From: Acidobacteriota bacterium
Lineage (GTDB): Bacteria > Acidobacteriota > UBA6911
Reading direction: 5' to 3'
Length of the DNA: 34,936 nucleotides
Assembly: GCA_017860135.1 (NCBI GenBank)
Contig: JAFNAG010000018.1
Location: forward strand, 1 to 34,936
Shown here: positions 8,673 through 16,781 of the stretch, in pieces
How positions within the stretch are numbered: the stretch's first letter is position 1
Layout: each line of letters begins with the position of its first letter
Translations under genes and position numbers: made by a program
The notes under the pieces: model-generated
Database searches by the model: none
What the model saw: only the letters and a program-made list of their open reading frames with translations
Told to the model about the DNA's origin: nothing

Positions 8673-9959
8673 CTATTTCGCTTTTGCGCCTGCAAGCTGC
8701 GCAATCGCCGCCAGTGTTGTTTGGGCGGCGTTCAGTCCGAGGCGGAAATCCTTGTCGGAAAACGTGGAAAAAACATCGATCGGCTGGTGCCAGGTGGGAT
8801 CCCATCCCATTCCCACCTGACTCTGACGTTCCGCCTCGCGCAGGCTGATGGAGGCGACGACATCCTGGAACGCTGCCGAGTCGGTGTTGCTCATGCGGTT
8901 GCCGACGACCGCCGGGTAGTCGGTTGCGTAGCGGTCGTTTGCAACCTTGAACGCCCAGGCCAATTCCTGGGACTGGGCCGCCATCTTGGATGTGCCGGCG
9001 AACTCGATATTCACGTCGGCCTCGGGCCGCTGTTCGGCCGGGAGCTTGCCGTCGGGCCCGGGCATGCCGTGGTCGTACATCATCATGTCGTGCGTGACCA
9101 TGCCGAGCCACTTCGGCTCCGGGTATTTGCCCGAATTGGGCGGATCTTCTTTGCCCTGCAGCGGGCCGCGCTGCGCGACATAGGCCCGGGCGCCGTTGAG
9201 GCCGGTCTCCTCGTTGTTCCACAGAACGAACCGGATCGACCGGTCCGTCTGGACATCGGGAGAGCTGAAGATACGGGCCAGTTCCATCACCAGGGCCGTG
9301 CCTGAAGCATTGTCGTTTGCCCCTTCACTATAGCCCAGGCCGTCCATGTGTCCGCCGACGATGTACGCCTCTTCCGGGTGAGTCGAACCGATTTTCGTAC
9401 AGTAGACCTCCTCCCGAGGCCCCGGAGTTGTCGGCTGCATGTTGAGCTCCCGAAGCTTCTCGTCGGGCTGCTTCAGGGGATCGTTGTTCACGCCCGTGGG
9501 GCCGCGGTTTCCCTTGACGGGATTCGCGCTCCCGCGGCCGCGTCCCTGTGCGGCCGCTCCTGTACCGCCTCGACCGGCTCCTCCTGCCGGCTCTGCGGCA
9601 CCCGCCGCGGCGCGCCCCGTCCCTCCCGTCCGGGAGGCGGGAGCATATTCGTACTGGATCCTTCCGACGTCGGAGCAACCGTAACTCTTAAGTTGCGCTT
9701 CGATCCAATCGTTCGCGGCCCGGTTCCGGTCCGTGCCCTGCCGCCGGTCGCCGAATCGGGTCAGGCCTTTGATGGTGGCCCTGTATTTCTCGAGGTCGAG
9801 CCGGGCAACCAGTGCTCGCACCGGATCGTCCGCGGCACTGGCGGCGCCGGATTGCGCCGGTGCACCTGCCTGCGCCCGGATCGTTGCCGGACGGCTCACG
9901 CCGAAGATTGTCACCATCCAAATAACCAGCACTCCGAGAACTGCCCGCCTCTTTCGCAT
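8673..9959 (-). CDS. Exported M28-family metallopeptidase
   Basis: A 428-residue zinc aminopeptidase-like enzyme with a signal peptide (MRKRRAVLGVLVIWMVTIFG, cleavage near IRAQ). The dizinc motifs are visible: GGHMDGLG, GANDNASG with the bridging Asp, NNEETGLNG with the catalytic Glu and next ligand, and WHQPID with the last His. Residues about 110-150 are an unusual Gly/Ala/Arg-rich low-complexity insert just before the catalytic region, likely a surface linker. It should remove N-terminal amino acids from peptides in the periplasm or outside the cell. The start at 9959 has GGAGG seven bases upstream; ATG codons at 9962 and 9974 are less well placed. With the S9 peptidase it points to a peptide-scavenging lifestyle. 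Confidence 0.93.
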   Translation of the reverse strand: MRKRRAVLGVLVIWMVTIFGVSRPATIRAQAGAPAQSGAASAADDPVRALVARLDLEKYRATIKGLTRFGDRRQGTDRNRAANDWIEAQLKSYGCSDVGRIQYEYAPASRTGGTGRAAAGAAEPAGGAGRGGTGAAAQGRGRGSANPVKGNRGPTGVNNDPLKQPDEKLRELNMQPTTPGPREEVYCTKIGSTHPEEAYIVGGHMDGLGYSEGANDNASGTALVMELARIFSSPDVQTDRSIRFVLWNNEETGLNGARAYVAQRGPLQGKEDPPNSGKYPEPKWLGMVTHDMMMYDHGMPGPDGKLPAEQRPEADVNIEFAGTSKMAAQSQELAWAFKVANDRYATDYPAVVGNRMSNTDSAAFQDVVASISLREAERQSQVGMGWDPTWHQPIDVFSTFSDKDFRLGLNAAQTTLAAIAQLAGAKAK

Positions 9960-10537
9960 CATGCATCCTCCCATCCAATGAAACTCGGCCCCGGTATCTT
10001 CGCGATCTCCGGAAGGCCTGGAGGGCGGGTGTCCAGCCCGCCGAATCCTCCACCCACGACAGCTGTCGTCACGCTTGGTGATACTCGATCATCCGAAACT
10101 TTAACTGTTTATCCGGCTCGGAACAGTTAAGGGTCCGCAAATATAGCCACAAATTTCACGAATTCTCACGAAGATTTATCTCCCTTGGTGCGAGCCATGC
10201 GATGCGGCTTTCGTGGAATTCGTGGCAGTTTTCTTCGGGCTGGCAAAACAATTACCCGAAATCAAGAGGGTTTGCCCCGAACGCCGCACGCGGCTCAGGC
10301 CAAGGCACAGCCGCCATAGCCACAACAACGGTGGCACGGGGCGGGGCAGACGGATGAAACTCAGCCACACAAATTGCCGCCGGGCATTCCGTTGCCGCCC
10401 TGTCCTCTGACCCGTTGCCGCGAAACACGTCGACTGCCGACTCCCGACGCACCCGGCGCCGGCGTCCGGCAGCGGCAGTCTAACACGTCAATGCCCTTCT
10501 GATCATCTCCGGAAAGTGGCGGCCAAGGCAATCGAAA
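9960..10537. other. Intergenic region with dispersed repeat copy A
   Basis: No gene is recognised. Most of the recognisable content is the hairpin repeat at 10115-10255. The stretch 10256-10537 is GC-rich sequence in which I see no protein or RNA signature. Confidence 0.4.
10115..10255. repeat. Dispersed hairpin repeat, family 1, copy A
   Basis: It aligns with 21665-21806 for about 140 bp: GGCTCGGAACAG, AAGGGTCYGCAAATA, GCCAC...ACGAATTC, TGCGAGCCAT, GCGGCTTTCGTG, AATTCGTGGCAGTTTT and AACAATTAC all recur in the same order. The core is an imperfect palindrome, GCCACAAATTTCACGAA (10146-10162) against TTCGTGGAATTCGTGGC (10210-10226). No coding capacity. It probably belongs to a small non-autonomous repeat family. 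Confidence 0.8.
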
Positions 10538-11332
10538 TCAGGTATTTCCTTGCATGGGGACAAAGGCAATGACTGCGAAGACGGCTCCGGTCGGATCCTG
10601 AAAGACGGAGAATCTGCCGACATTCGGCACATCCTGAGGAGGCACAATAACCTTTGCCCCCATTTTGGACGCACGTGCAACCTCGACGTCGCAGTCTCCC
10701 ACCGAAAGGTAACACAGCCAGTTCGGCGGAACGCCGTGAAACTGGGGGCCATCCATCTGCATCATGCCCGCCGCGGGCTTCCCATTCACCTGAAATACGG
10801 TGTAGGTAATGCCTTCGCCCATCGGCATTTCGGAAAATGTCCAGCCGAAAAGCCCTGCATAGAACTTGCGCGCATTCGCAGCGTTCGTGGTCATAAGTTC
10901 GGTCCAGGAAAAGGTGCCCGGCCTCGGCGCCAGACGAGCCGCTCCCTGGTGCTCTCTTCCCTTGAAAACGGCGAAGTGTGCACCTTGCGGATCCTGCAGG
11001 AACGCCATCCACCCCACCCCCGGAACATCCATGACGGGAGCGATCACCTTTCCTCCCAACTGCCCTGCTTTGGCGACGGCGGCATTCACGTCGTCCACCC
11101 AGACGTAGGGCATCCAGTGGGGGGGCACACCTTCAAACTGTGGTCCGCTCATCCGGTAGCCGCCGCCGACATCCTGCCCTTCCAATTGAAAAATGTAATA
11201 GACTCCCTGTTCCCCCATTTCGTGAGTGATGGTCTGCCAGTGCGCCAATTCGTTATAAAACTTGACTGCCGCATCGATTTCGCGCGTTCCCAGTTCGTAC
11301 CAGCAAAACTCTCCCGTGGCGTATGCTGCCAT
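10538..11332 (-). CDS. Two-domain VOC (glyoxalase-like) protein
   Basis: A 264-residue protein made of two tandem vicinal-oxygen-chelate domains (residues about 5-128 and 134-258), each with the pattern FxWxEL..T-FY..LxGW and a closing ..DPQGA.FAV / ..DPTGAVFAV strand. The layout and phrases resemble the mycobacterial Rv0577 group, cytosolic proteins of uncertain biochemistry. No signal peptide. The first domain reads FCWYELGTRE and the second FSWTELMTTN, showing an internal duplication. The start at 11332 is preferred because GGAG lies seven bases upstream; GTG at 11338 sits directly on that site. It is a single gene with gaps on both sides. A substrate cannot be inferred. Confidence 0.9.
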   Translation of the reverse strand: MAAYATGEFCWYELGTREIDAAVKFYNELAHWQTITHEMGEQGVYYIFQLEGQDVGGGYRMSGPQFEGVPPHWMPYVWVDDVNAAVAKAGQLGGKVIAPVMDVPGVGWMAFLQDPQGAHFAVFKGREHQGAARLAPRPGTFSWTELMTTNAANARKFYAGLFGWTFSEMPMGEGITYTVFQVNGKPAAGMMQMDGPQFHGVPPNWLCYLSVGDCDVEVARASKMGAKVIVPPQDVPNVGRFSVFQDPTGAVFAVIAFVPMQGNT

Positions 11333-11641
11333 GTTCACGCTCCTTCAAAAAACCCTGCCTGTTCACAACACCCGTTGCCCTGTAGGCACCAGAATCGTTC
11401 CCTGCAGACTAACGTATCACGCCCGCCCCGCATGCGCCAGTTTTCCGCCTTGAGATCCCGCGCTCCCGCCGGGATGCACGAGATGCAGGGGGGCTGGGAC
11501 GCACCCTGTGAGGTCGGCATCGCAAGGGACAGCACGAGTCCAGCAGGCGGCACGGAGCGAATCATGCGAAGACTTCGGGGTCAAGCGGCCCGACGTCGTA
11601 GCGATCCAACGAACACCAGTTCATGGCGCCCTGAGCCGAGA
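11333..11641. other. Intergenic, nothing recognised
   Basis: This is a gap between two minus-strand genes. I see no conserved coding frame, no RNA structure and no copy of the dispersed repeats. It should hold the VOC-gene promoter near its left end. Confidence 0.35.
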
Positions 11642-11914
11642 CTATTTGGCGTAAAACCACTCCAGGGAGTCCCACCAGGAAGGCGGCTTCCCGGTTTCTG
11701 CCTCGTCTATTTCCTTGTGCGCGGCGTAGAATTGCCGCAAAACCTCCAAACCCTGGCCCTGGAGTCGCTGCTGCAGATTAAGAAACTTCAGCGGATTCGT
11801 AGTGACCCACTTTTGCCATAGCTTCCACCATGGTCCGCGCACGGAGACGAATTGCATCGGTTGGCCTGCTGCTCTGAGCATTTCTGAACCTTGTGGCGCA
11901 CCATGGCCCTGCAC
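11642..11914 (-). CDS. Small hypothetical protein downstream of LysM/PG-binding remnant
   Basis: A reading frame of 90 codons begins with GTG 15 bases after the stop of the peptidoglycan-binding fragment. The C-terminal two thirds (from GPWWKLWQKWVTTNPLKF to PPSWWDSLEWFYAK) is rich in Trp and charged residues with helical spacing and looks protein-like; the first 20 residues do not. The start is uncertain: GTG at 11914, ATG at 11881 or ATG at 11857. I do not recognise the family. Its position suggests it was co-transcribed with the LysM/peptidoglycan-binding gene and may be its partner. Confidence 0.5.
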   Translation of the reverse strand: MQGHGAPQGSEMLRAAGQPMQFVSVRGPWWKLWQKWVTTNPLKFLNLQQRLQGQGLEVLRQFYAAHKEIDEAETGKPPSWWDSLEWFYAK

Positions 11915-11928
11915 TCCGGCGAATCGGT

Positions 11929-12504
11929 CTATCTGTGGACCTGATCCGGCTTGTCGAGCGTCGGCGGATCCGGTTTCCCTGTCTGCTCCAATCCGTACTT
12001 CTCCTGGAACCGATTCAAAGCCGAGGTGAACTCGGGCCTTTCTTCCTGATCGATGGGTCCGGGATCGAAACCGAGATTGGCTAGCCGCGCTTTGACGCCC
12101 GTGGTAGTCTCCAGCGGATCCAGGTGCCCGAAATCGAGATCGTATCGAAACTCCCGTTCCTTCTTCTGGATCACGAGAAACCCCTCTCTGGCGTCAGGCG
12201 GAATGGGTTCCTCCACCAATCCTTTCGGGCCGGTCTTCCCTTTGATGATCCTGCCGTCTATGACCATCCTGTAGGGGAGGCCGGCCAGCGGTTCGTCGAG
12301 GTGCATGCAGTATATGCGCAGCCTGGAAGGGACTCCCTTGCGGCAAAAGAGGTGCTTCGAGTCTGTGGAACATGCCACCTCCTTCGTCTCGATCGGAGGC
12401 ACATAGAGCATATCACCGGGCAGCAGGGTGTTGGGATCCTTGCGAACAGCCTTGAGTTGATTATTGTTCGGATGAAGCCAGATTGTCCTCCAAAAATGAC
12501 CCGT
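11929..12504 (-). pseudogene. 5'-truncated LysM / peptidoglycan-binding protein
   Basis: The frame opens after a stop at 12505-12507 and at once reads RTIWLHPNNNQLK and RKDPNTLLPGDMLYVPP, the second half of a LysM-type module. The first half of LysM is missing and no start codon precedes the module; the first usable ATG (12411) lies inside it. The middle part (VIDGRIIKGKTGPKGLVEEP) is a beta domain, and the C-terminus is a PG_binding_1 domain (GVKARLANLGFDPG...ALNRFQEKYGLEQTG). From family knowledge, such proteins often accompany type VI or related contractile secretion genes, none of which is present here. From ATG 12411 a 160-residue product could still be made, but it would lack half of one binding domain. 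I call it a remnant. Confidence 0.65.
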
Positions 12505-12595
12505 TTAGCCACTTAAAACGGATATCCGCGCATCCTCTTGAAGCTCAATGGGAAACAACCAGGTTTCGTGCTCACTCCGGCCTGCGGCATCCTGT

Positions 12596-13099
12596 CTATG
12601 GCAGCTTTCCGGGCGCCGGCCGGTAGACGAGTTTTTCGTCGAGCTTGTAGGTATAGGGGAGCCCGCTGTTCCTCCAGCCTTCCTGGGTGAAGTACCCCCG
12701 ATCGTCCGGCCGCCCATCAAAGCCTTCCGAGAGATTTGCCACCTTGAGAAATCCGGCGGCGGATGCGGCCTGGGCCGCCTTCAGGCTTCGGCCTCCTCCC
12801 TTGCAGAGGAAGATGAGCTTGTCTTCCGGCTTGAATCGGCTCTTGAGGTCCTGGATGAAATTCTCGTTCAGCACGAACTTCTGCTGCTTTTCTTCCCAAA
12901 ACGCGAAGGGGATGTTGCAGGCCGTTTCCGGGTGGCCGACAAGGACATATTCGGCCACGCTCCGCACATCGACCAGAAAAGTGGAGGGCTCTTTCAGCAG
13001 CGCGAACGCCATCTTCGCATTGACTGCTTCAATATCCTGGGCCCAGGCAAGTGCACCCAGAATGACTACTGAGGCAAACAGCGAGCGAACTACGCGCAT
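12596..13099 (-). CDS. Exported single-domain rhodanese-like protein
   Basis: A 167-residue protein with a signal peptide (MRVVRSLFASVVILGALAWA, cleavage near WAQ) and one rhodanese domain. FLVDVRSVAEY matches the DVR motif, and the active-site loop LCKGGGRS supplies Cys99, so sulfur transfer or a thiol-linked redox function is possible. The C-terminus carries NLSEGFDG...GWRNSGLPYTYK, the usual rhodanese end. It is complete, with AGGAG before the ATG. It would act in the periplasm, where single-domain rhodaneses may carry sulfane sulfur. It is flanked by gene fragments on both sides, which makes its intact state notable. Confidence 0.9.
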   Translation of the reverse strand: MRVVRSLFASVVILGALAWAQDIEAVNAKMAFALLKEPSTFLVDVRSVAEYVLVGHPETACNIPFAFWEEKQQKFVLNENFIQDLKSRFKPEDKLIFLCKGGGRSLKAAQAASAAGFLKVANLSEGFDGRPDDRGYFTQEGWRNSGLPYTYKLDEKLVYRPAPGKLP

Positions 13100-13183
13100 A
13101 CACGGCTCCTTATGAAGGACACCATCCTAGCACATGGGCGATCTCGCGGGTAGCACTCCCAGCCGGGATGCTTACGATGGTGA

Positions 13184-13504
13184 ACCCCGATCGGGCCGGC
13201 CCACACCGGCGGTGATGCGGTGATTATTTTCGAGAAGGCCAATGTCCTCCATGTGGGGGATCTCGTCTTCAACCGCCGCCACCCTTGCATCTACAGGCCT
13301 GCAGGCGCTTCCATCGCAGGGTGGATCACGACGCTTGAAACTGTTGCCGGGAAGTTTCCCGGGGATACCGTGTATATCTACGGTCATGCCCAGCAGGGGT
13401 GGGACGTAACCGGGCGCAGCGCCGACCTTCCATACCAGCGCGGTTACCTCGGCGCACTTCTGGAATTCGTGCGCACGGGGATCAAGGGCGGCAAGTCCGG
13501 CGAG
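13184..13504 (+). pseudogene. 5'-truncated metallo-beta-lactamase-fold hydrolase fragment
   Basis: The frame opens right after a TGA (13181-13183) and reads GPAHTGGDAVIIFEKANVLH, then VGDLVFNRRHPCI and, further on, IYGHAQQGWDVTG. These are the C-terminal metal-binding elements of the MBL fold (His in AHTGGD, Asp in HVGDL, last His in GHAQ). The N-terminal half with the essential HxHxDH motif is absent; the divergent rhodanese promoter lies where it should be. Similarity stops after IKGGKSGE at about 13504, and the frame then runs antisense through another fragment to 13693. A short frame upstream (LTMVNP) may be a frameshifted scrap of the same gene. It cannot encode a working enzyme. Confidence 0.75.
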
Positions 13505-13525
13505 GCAACTGTCGGTGTGACCGGG

Positions 13526-13877
13526 CCGCAGGGCGGCCTGCTGCCACAACCGGCCGTTGGCCTTCTCCTCCTGTGGGTCCATCCGGTCCCCCACACCCCA
13601 CTCATCGGGGAAGAGACCGACGTGGCGAGCCGGATCGTAGGAGTCCAGCAATACCCGCTGCTGCAGTACTGCCTGCTCGACTCTGACAAATGAGGACGGC
13701 TGCGCATTCATGGCATCCGGGGAGAACCTGGTTGCGGGATCGCTGCCGTTGGAATAGAAGTGCATGGCGAATCCGCCGGGCAGTTTTTACCTGGCCAAAA
13801 ACCCCTCTGGGGATCAGGGAGGTGAGCAAAAGACCCGCATTGTTTTGCGCGAATCGCCTTCTGGTGATTGCATTCAC
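13526..13877 (-). pseudogene. GH51 alpha-L-arabinofuranosidase remnant
   Basis: Two pieces of one gene are visible on the minus strand. A GTG at 13877 with GAGG five bases upstream starts a Tat-like leader, NAITRRRFAQNNAGLLLTSL then IPRGVFGQ. After about 13795 the frame changes, and a different frame reads GGFAMHFYSN..DPATRFS, then RVLLDSYDPARHVGLFPDEW with GVGDRMDPQEEKANGRLWQQ. The DEWG block matches the GH51 nucleophile region, where the Glu is the catalytic base. Similarity ends at LWQQAALR (13526). The acid/base motif, most of the barrel and the C-terminal beta domain are missing. The ancestral enzyme would have been an exported hydrolase of plant arabinose polymers. Confidence 0.72.
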
Positions 13878-13932
13878 GATTGCCTCATTTTCTGAGGCAG
13901 GATTAGTGCGATTTCCGCCGTTGTGAACTACT

Positions 13933-15315
13933 TTAGAGCTGGCCGGTTTTGTCCCAGCCGGCCAGCAGCTTCTGATACGCCGGGTCATGGTACCTGTCCA
14001 GGGTGAATGCGGAAGCGTAATGTGGCAAGGAGCCGCCCGTCAGATGTGCCGCCAGGAGTTCCCCTGCGCCGCACGCGGCCATCAGTCCGTAGCCCGAAAG
14101 GGCTCCGATGATGTATGCACCCTCGACCGGCAGCGGCCCGATCAACGGCCGGTTCTCTCTCGTCTTGGCATAGTACCCGCCGTCCGACACCGGCTTGGGC
14201 ATGTGTCCAAAGTATGCTTGCATGCCGGGGACCATAACGGCCAGCCCGCGCATCGCGATCTCGGGATAGTGGGGATCGAAAGCGAAGGGGAAGAGGGGTT
14301 CCACCGGCTTCGAGTCGTAGGTCCACAGGATTAGCACGACATCGCTGTCGGAGCCCCCTTCCGGACGGGCGTGCACGCCGGAAGGGAAGACGCGAAGTAG
14401 ATATCGAGTATCTTCCGACGCGGCCAGCACGCTACGTTCTTCCTCCGACCACGGCAACGGGGCGGGATCAGTCCAGATCAGCAGCGGAGCGTCGCGTCCG
14501 ACCGCGCGCAGGTGGTCGTGGAAGGCGACTTTGACGTGAAGCTCATAGTGCACCGGCAGATCCACGCCGATCATTCGGGCAACATGAGGCGCGAAAGGGC
14601 CGGCAGCGTTGACGAATGTGCGCGTCGGCACCCGGGTCGGTGCGGCCCCGCCGCCGAGCCGGACGGCAGCAATGCGGTTGTCCGACACCTCCACCCCCTC
14701 CACTCGGGCCTGCAGGAGCCGCAGGCCGCGCTCCCGCGACTGCTCCAGCATGTGCATGGCGAGCTGCTGCGCGCTGAACCAGCCGCAGCGTCGCGGGTGC
14801 AGAACGGCGACGGTGCTCTCCGACAGGTATGGGAAGTGATGGCGGATCAGCTCGCGGTCAGTGATCAGGTCGGCGCCGGTGGGTTGGCGTTCGTATCCCT
14901 GCGCCGGCGCGGGAGAGTAGGCTGCCTGCCCCGGCGGCCCTTCGTGACAACGGAGAGGGCCGGAGCCCAGGCCGGCCGCTTCCAGCGCGGCGTTTCGGAA
15001 GGCCGGGATACGATCCCGATCGGCGGTGACGAACAGGTATCCGCGCCGGTTGAGGTTGAAGCAGTTGGCGCTTTGCCGGGCCAGATCCTCCATGATGTCG
15101 ATGCTGCGGTTCATCAGGCCGACCATGGCGTCGCCCGGCCCCGGCCACCAGTTGCGATAGCACTCCGTAGATTTGTCGCTCGTGAGCGAAAAAACGGGCA
15201 GCTCGTCGACGAGCAAAACGTTGCGCATGCCGTGGCGGACGGTCAGGTGGTAGGCAGCGGCGATGCCGGCGATGCCGGCCCCGCAGACAACGACTTCGGC
15301 GGTAGATTCTTGCAT
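13933..15315 (-). CDS. FAD-dependent oxidoreductase (DAO family)
   Basis: A 460-residue flavoprotein with an N-terminal Rossmann dinucleotide-binding motif, VVVCGAGIAGIAAAYHL, followed by VLLVDE for the ribose-binding acidic end. SDKSTECYRNWWPG follows in the flavin-contact region. The C-terminal PLPVEGAYIIGALSGYGLMA is the second FAD-binding segment of glycine/D-amino-acid oxidases and sarcosine oxidases. It probably oxidises an amine or amino acid with release of an imine; the substrate is not readable. No signal peptide. Length is in the usual range, so it is complete. The ribosome site is weak (GAGACGAG just before ATG). No partner subunit is adjacent. Confidence 0.9.
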   Translation of the reverse strand: MQESTAEVVVCGAGIAGIAAAYHLTVRHGMRNVLLVDELPVFSLTSDKSTECYRNWWPGPGDAMVGLMNRSIDIMEDLARQSANCFNLNRRGYLFVTADRDRIPAFRNAALEAAGLGSGPLRCHEGPPGQAAYSPAPAQGYERQPTGADLITDRELIRHHFPYLSESTVAVLHPRRCGWFSAQQLAMHMLEQSRERGLRLLQARVEGVEVSDNRIAAVRLGGGAAPTRVPTRTFVNAAGPFAPHVARMIGVDLPVHYELHVKVAFHDHLRAVGRDAPLLIWTDPAPLPWSEEERSVLAASEDTRYLLRVFPSGVHARPEGGSDSDVVLILWTYDSKPVEPLFPFAFDPHYPEIAMRGLAVMVPGMQAYFGHMPKPVSDGGYYAKTRENRPLIGPLPVEGAYIIGALSGYGLMAACGAGELLAAHLTGGSLPHYASAFTLDRYHDPAYQKLLAGWDKTGQL

Positions 15316-15814
15316 ACACTCGTCTCAGCTTTTCAGGTCCATCCCGCGTGGCAATGTCCGGCAGCGAAAGTCGGACCGCACTGCTCTGCAAAGGGATTTC
15401 ACAAATGCCTTGATGATTCTGTTCGGATCACCCTCGCCGCCCGGACTCTTCCTCCAACCCTAAGTGCATGAATTCATAAATACGGCGATGTATCGCAGCC
15501 GCAAGGCAGGAGTGCAGAGAATTTGTCATTTAACATTTGATCACTTGCCATTTGTCATTGAATCCAGCCAGTTATAATTCGTCCAATGGCCAATGACAGA
15601 TTCTGCAGGTTTGGCTGTAGCCGCAATCCGACTCGACTTGCACTTCTATATCGGGCGGAAGTACATCTCCGTATTCATGAAATCGAAGACTAAGGCCCGC
15701 CATTCCAGTTCCCCAGGCTCTCAGGAGGGGTGACACCTCTTGCGCAGAAGATTAACGCTCGGACCTTCCACGGCAGAGACAGGAGTCCGACCTGCAACGC
15801 CGGATCCGGCAAGC
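15316..15814. other. Intergenic with short ATTTGTCATT repetition
   Basis: No gene is recognised in this 500-bp gap. At 15521-15530 and 15550-15559 the decamer ATTTGTCATT occurs twice, and an inverted relative (CAATGGCCAATGACAG, about 15584-15599) follows, giving a weak hairpin. It is locally AT-richer than the surroundings. It should contain the FAD oxidoreductase promoter at the left. Confidence 0.4.
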
Positions 15815-16387
15815 CTATTCACCTTTGACTTCGAATGCCGCCTCCAGGGATTGCAGCATCTCCTGCTCCTTGTTGGATATGCGGCCGAGACCCAGGAAGC
15901 CGCCGGCGGCTGTCGCAACTGCGCGCGCGTGATTCAGGACAGTCTCCTGGATCCGCCGTCCGACGTCCGCGGGAAGGTGCTTTATCAGCGCCTTTGTGTA
16001 GCTCTCCCATAACCTCATGAGCTTCGGCTCGGGGCGGCGAGACAGCCATCGTTCCACCAATTTGTACCCCAGGCCGTCCTTCGGCACGCCGGCTTCCGCC
16101 AGGGCTGCCATCAACACACCGCGTTCCGCAGGCTGAATCTCGCCATCGGACCAGGCGACTTCAATGACGGGAACGAGGGAAAAAGCGGCCAGAGTCTCTG
16201 GACGGATATCGTGCTGGACCAATTGATCGAGGACATCCTCGTCGGCAATGCCGCAGATCCTGGCCAGCTCACTCTTGCGGTCTCGCTCCTTTTCTTTGCG
16301 CCGCATTGCGGCGATCAACTCGGTGTCCCGCTTGGTGAAAAAGGCATCCTCCAGTAACCGGGATTCCCTAATAAACGGTTGCTCCAT
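15815..16387 (-). CDS. TerB-like domain protein
   Basis: A 190-residue, mostly helical cytosolic protein. The stretch VAWSDGEIQPAERGVLMAAL resembles the acidic metal-binding segment of TerB/DjlA-type domains (ADG..xxxE). The N-terminal part, FFTKRDTELIAAMRRKEKER, is highly charged and could form a coiled coil. The C-terminus, ATAAGGFLGLGRISNKEQEM, has a Gly-rich turn. TerB-like proteins are linked to tellurite and phage stress responses, but the role is unknown and no ter genes are nearby. The start at 16387 is chosen for the strong purine-rich ribosome site GGAGAGAGG directly upstream; an in-frame ATG at 16411 is less likely. Confidence 0.75.
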   Translation of the reverse strand: MEQPFIRESRLLEDAFFTKRDTELIAAMRRKEKERDRKSELARICGIADEDVLDQLVQHDIRPETLAAFSLVPVIEVAWSDGEIQPAERGVLMAALAEAGVPKDGLGYKLVERWLSRRPEPKLMRLWESYTKALIKHLPADVGRRIQETVLNHARAVATAAGGFLGLGRISNKEQEMLQSLEAAFEVKGE

Positions 16388-16781
16388 TTCCTCTCTCCTC
16401 AGGGCTGTCATGAATGAACAGTTCCAGTGACTTTAGCGGGACTGACCGCAAATTTCAATAACGGAGGCGATGCGCTGCCCTGTGCGCATGACGGCCTGCC
16501 GGGCACCGATACCTTCACTAAGGACGCGCGGTGAGTTGGAGCCTATTATATCTGTCCCCGCACCGGAGAAAGGGTCATTATTGGTTTCGCGAAACCCAGC
16601 GAATCTCCAGCAGGGGCTTGGCCCGAACCGGAACTTGCGTTCGACGGGAACGGAATGCGGCCGGATAAGCCTAACATTGGTATTGGATTAGCTCGGACGG
16701 TGCTGCCCGGGTCTATGTCCTGGCCCTGGTTGAGGGCCGAGTCCGGGGAAGACAATAATAGGATTTAGCGACAGATACTAC
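16388..16781. other. Intergenic, nothing recognised
   Basis: This 394-bp gap between two minus-strand genes holds no convincing coding frame and no copy of the dispersed repeats. The strong purine stretch near its left end is the ribosome site of the TerB-like gene. Confidence 0.35.

Noticed and set aside
13172-13765. Long minus-strand frame that looks like one 197-residue protein
   Set aside because: Only its first 80 residues match GH51; the rest is the antisense of the MBL-fold fragment, so it is a chimera of two remnants.
14512-15471. 319-codon plus-strand frame
   Set aside because: It is the antisense of the FAD oxidoreductase; no start signals or motifs.
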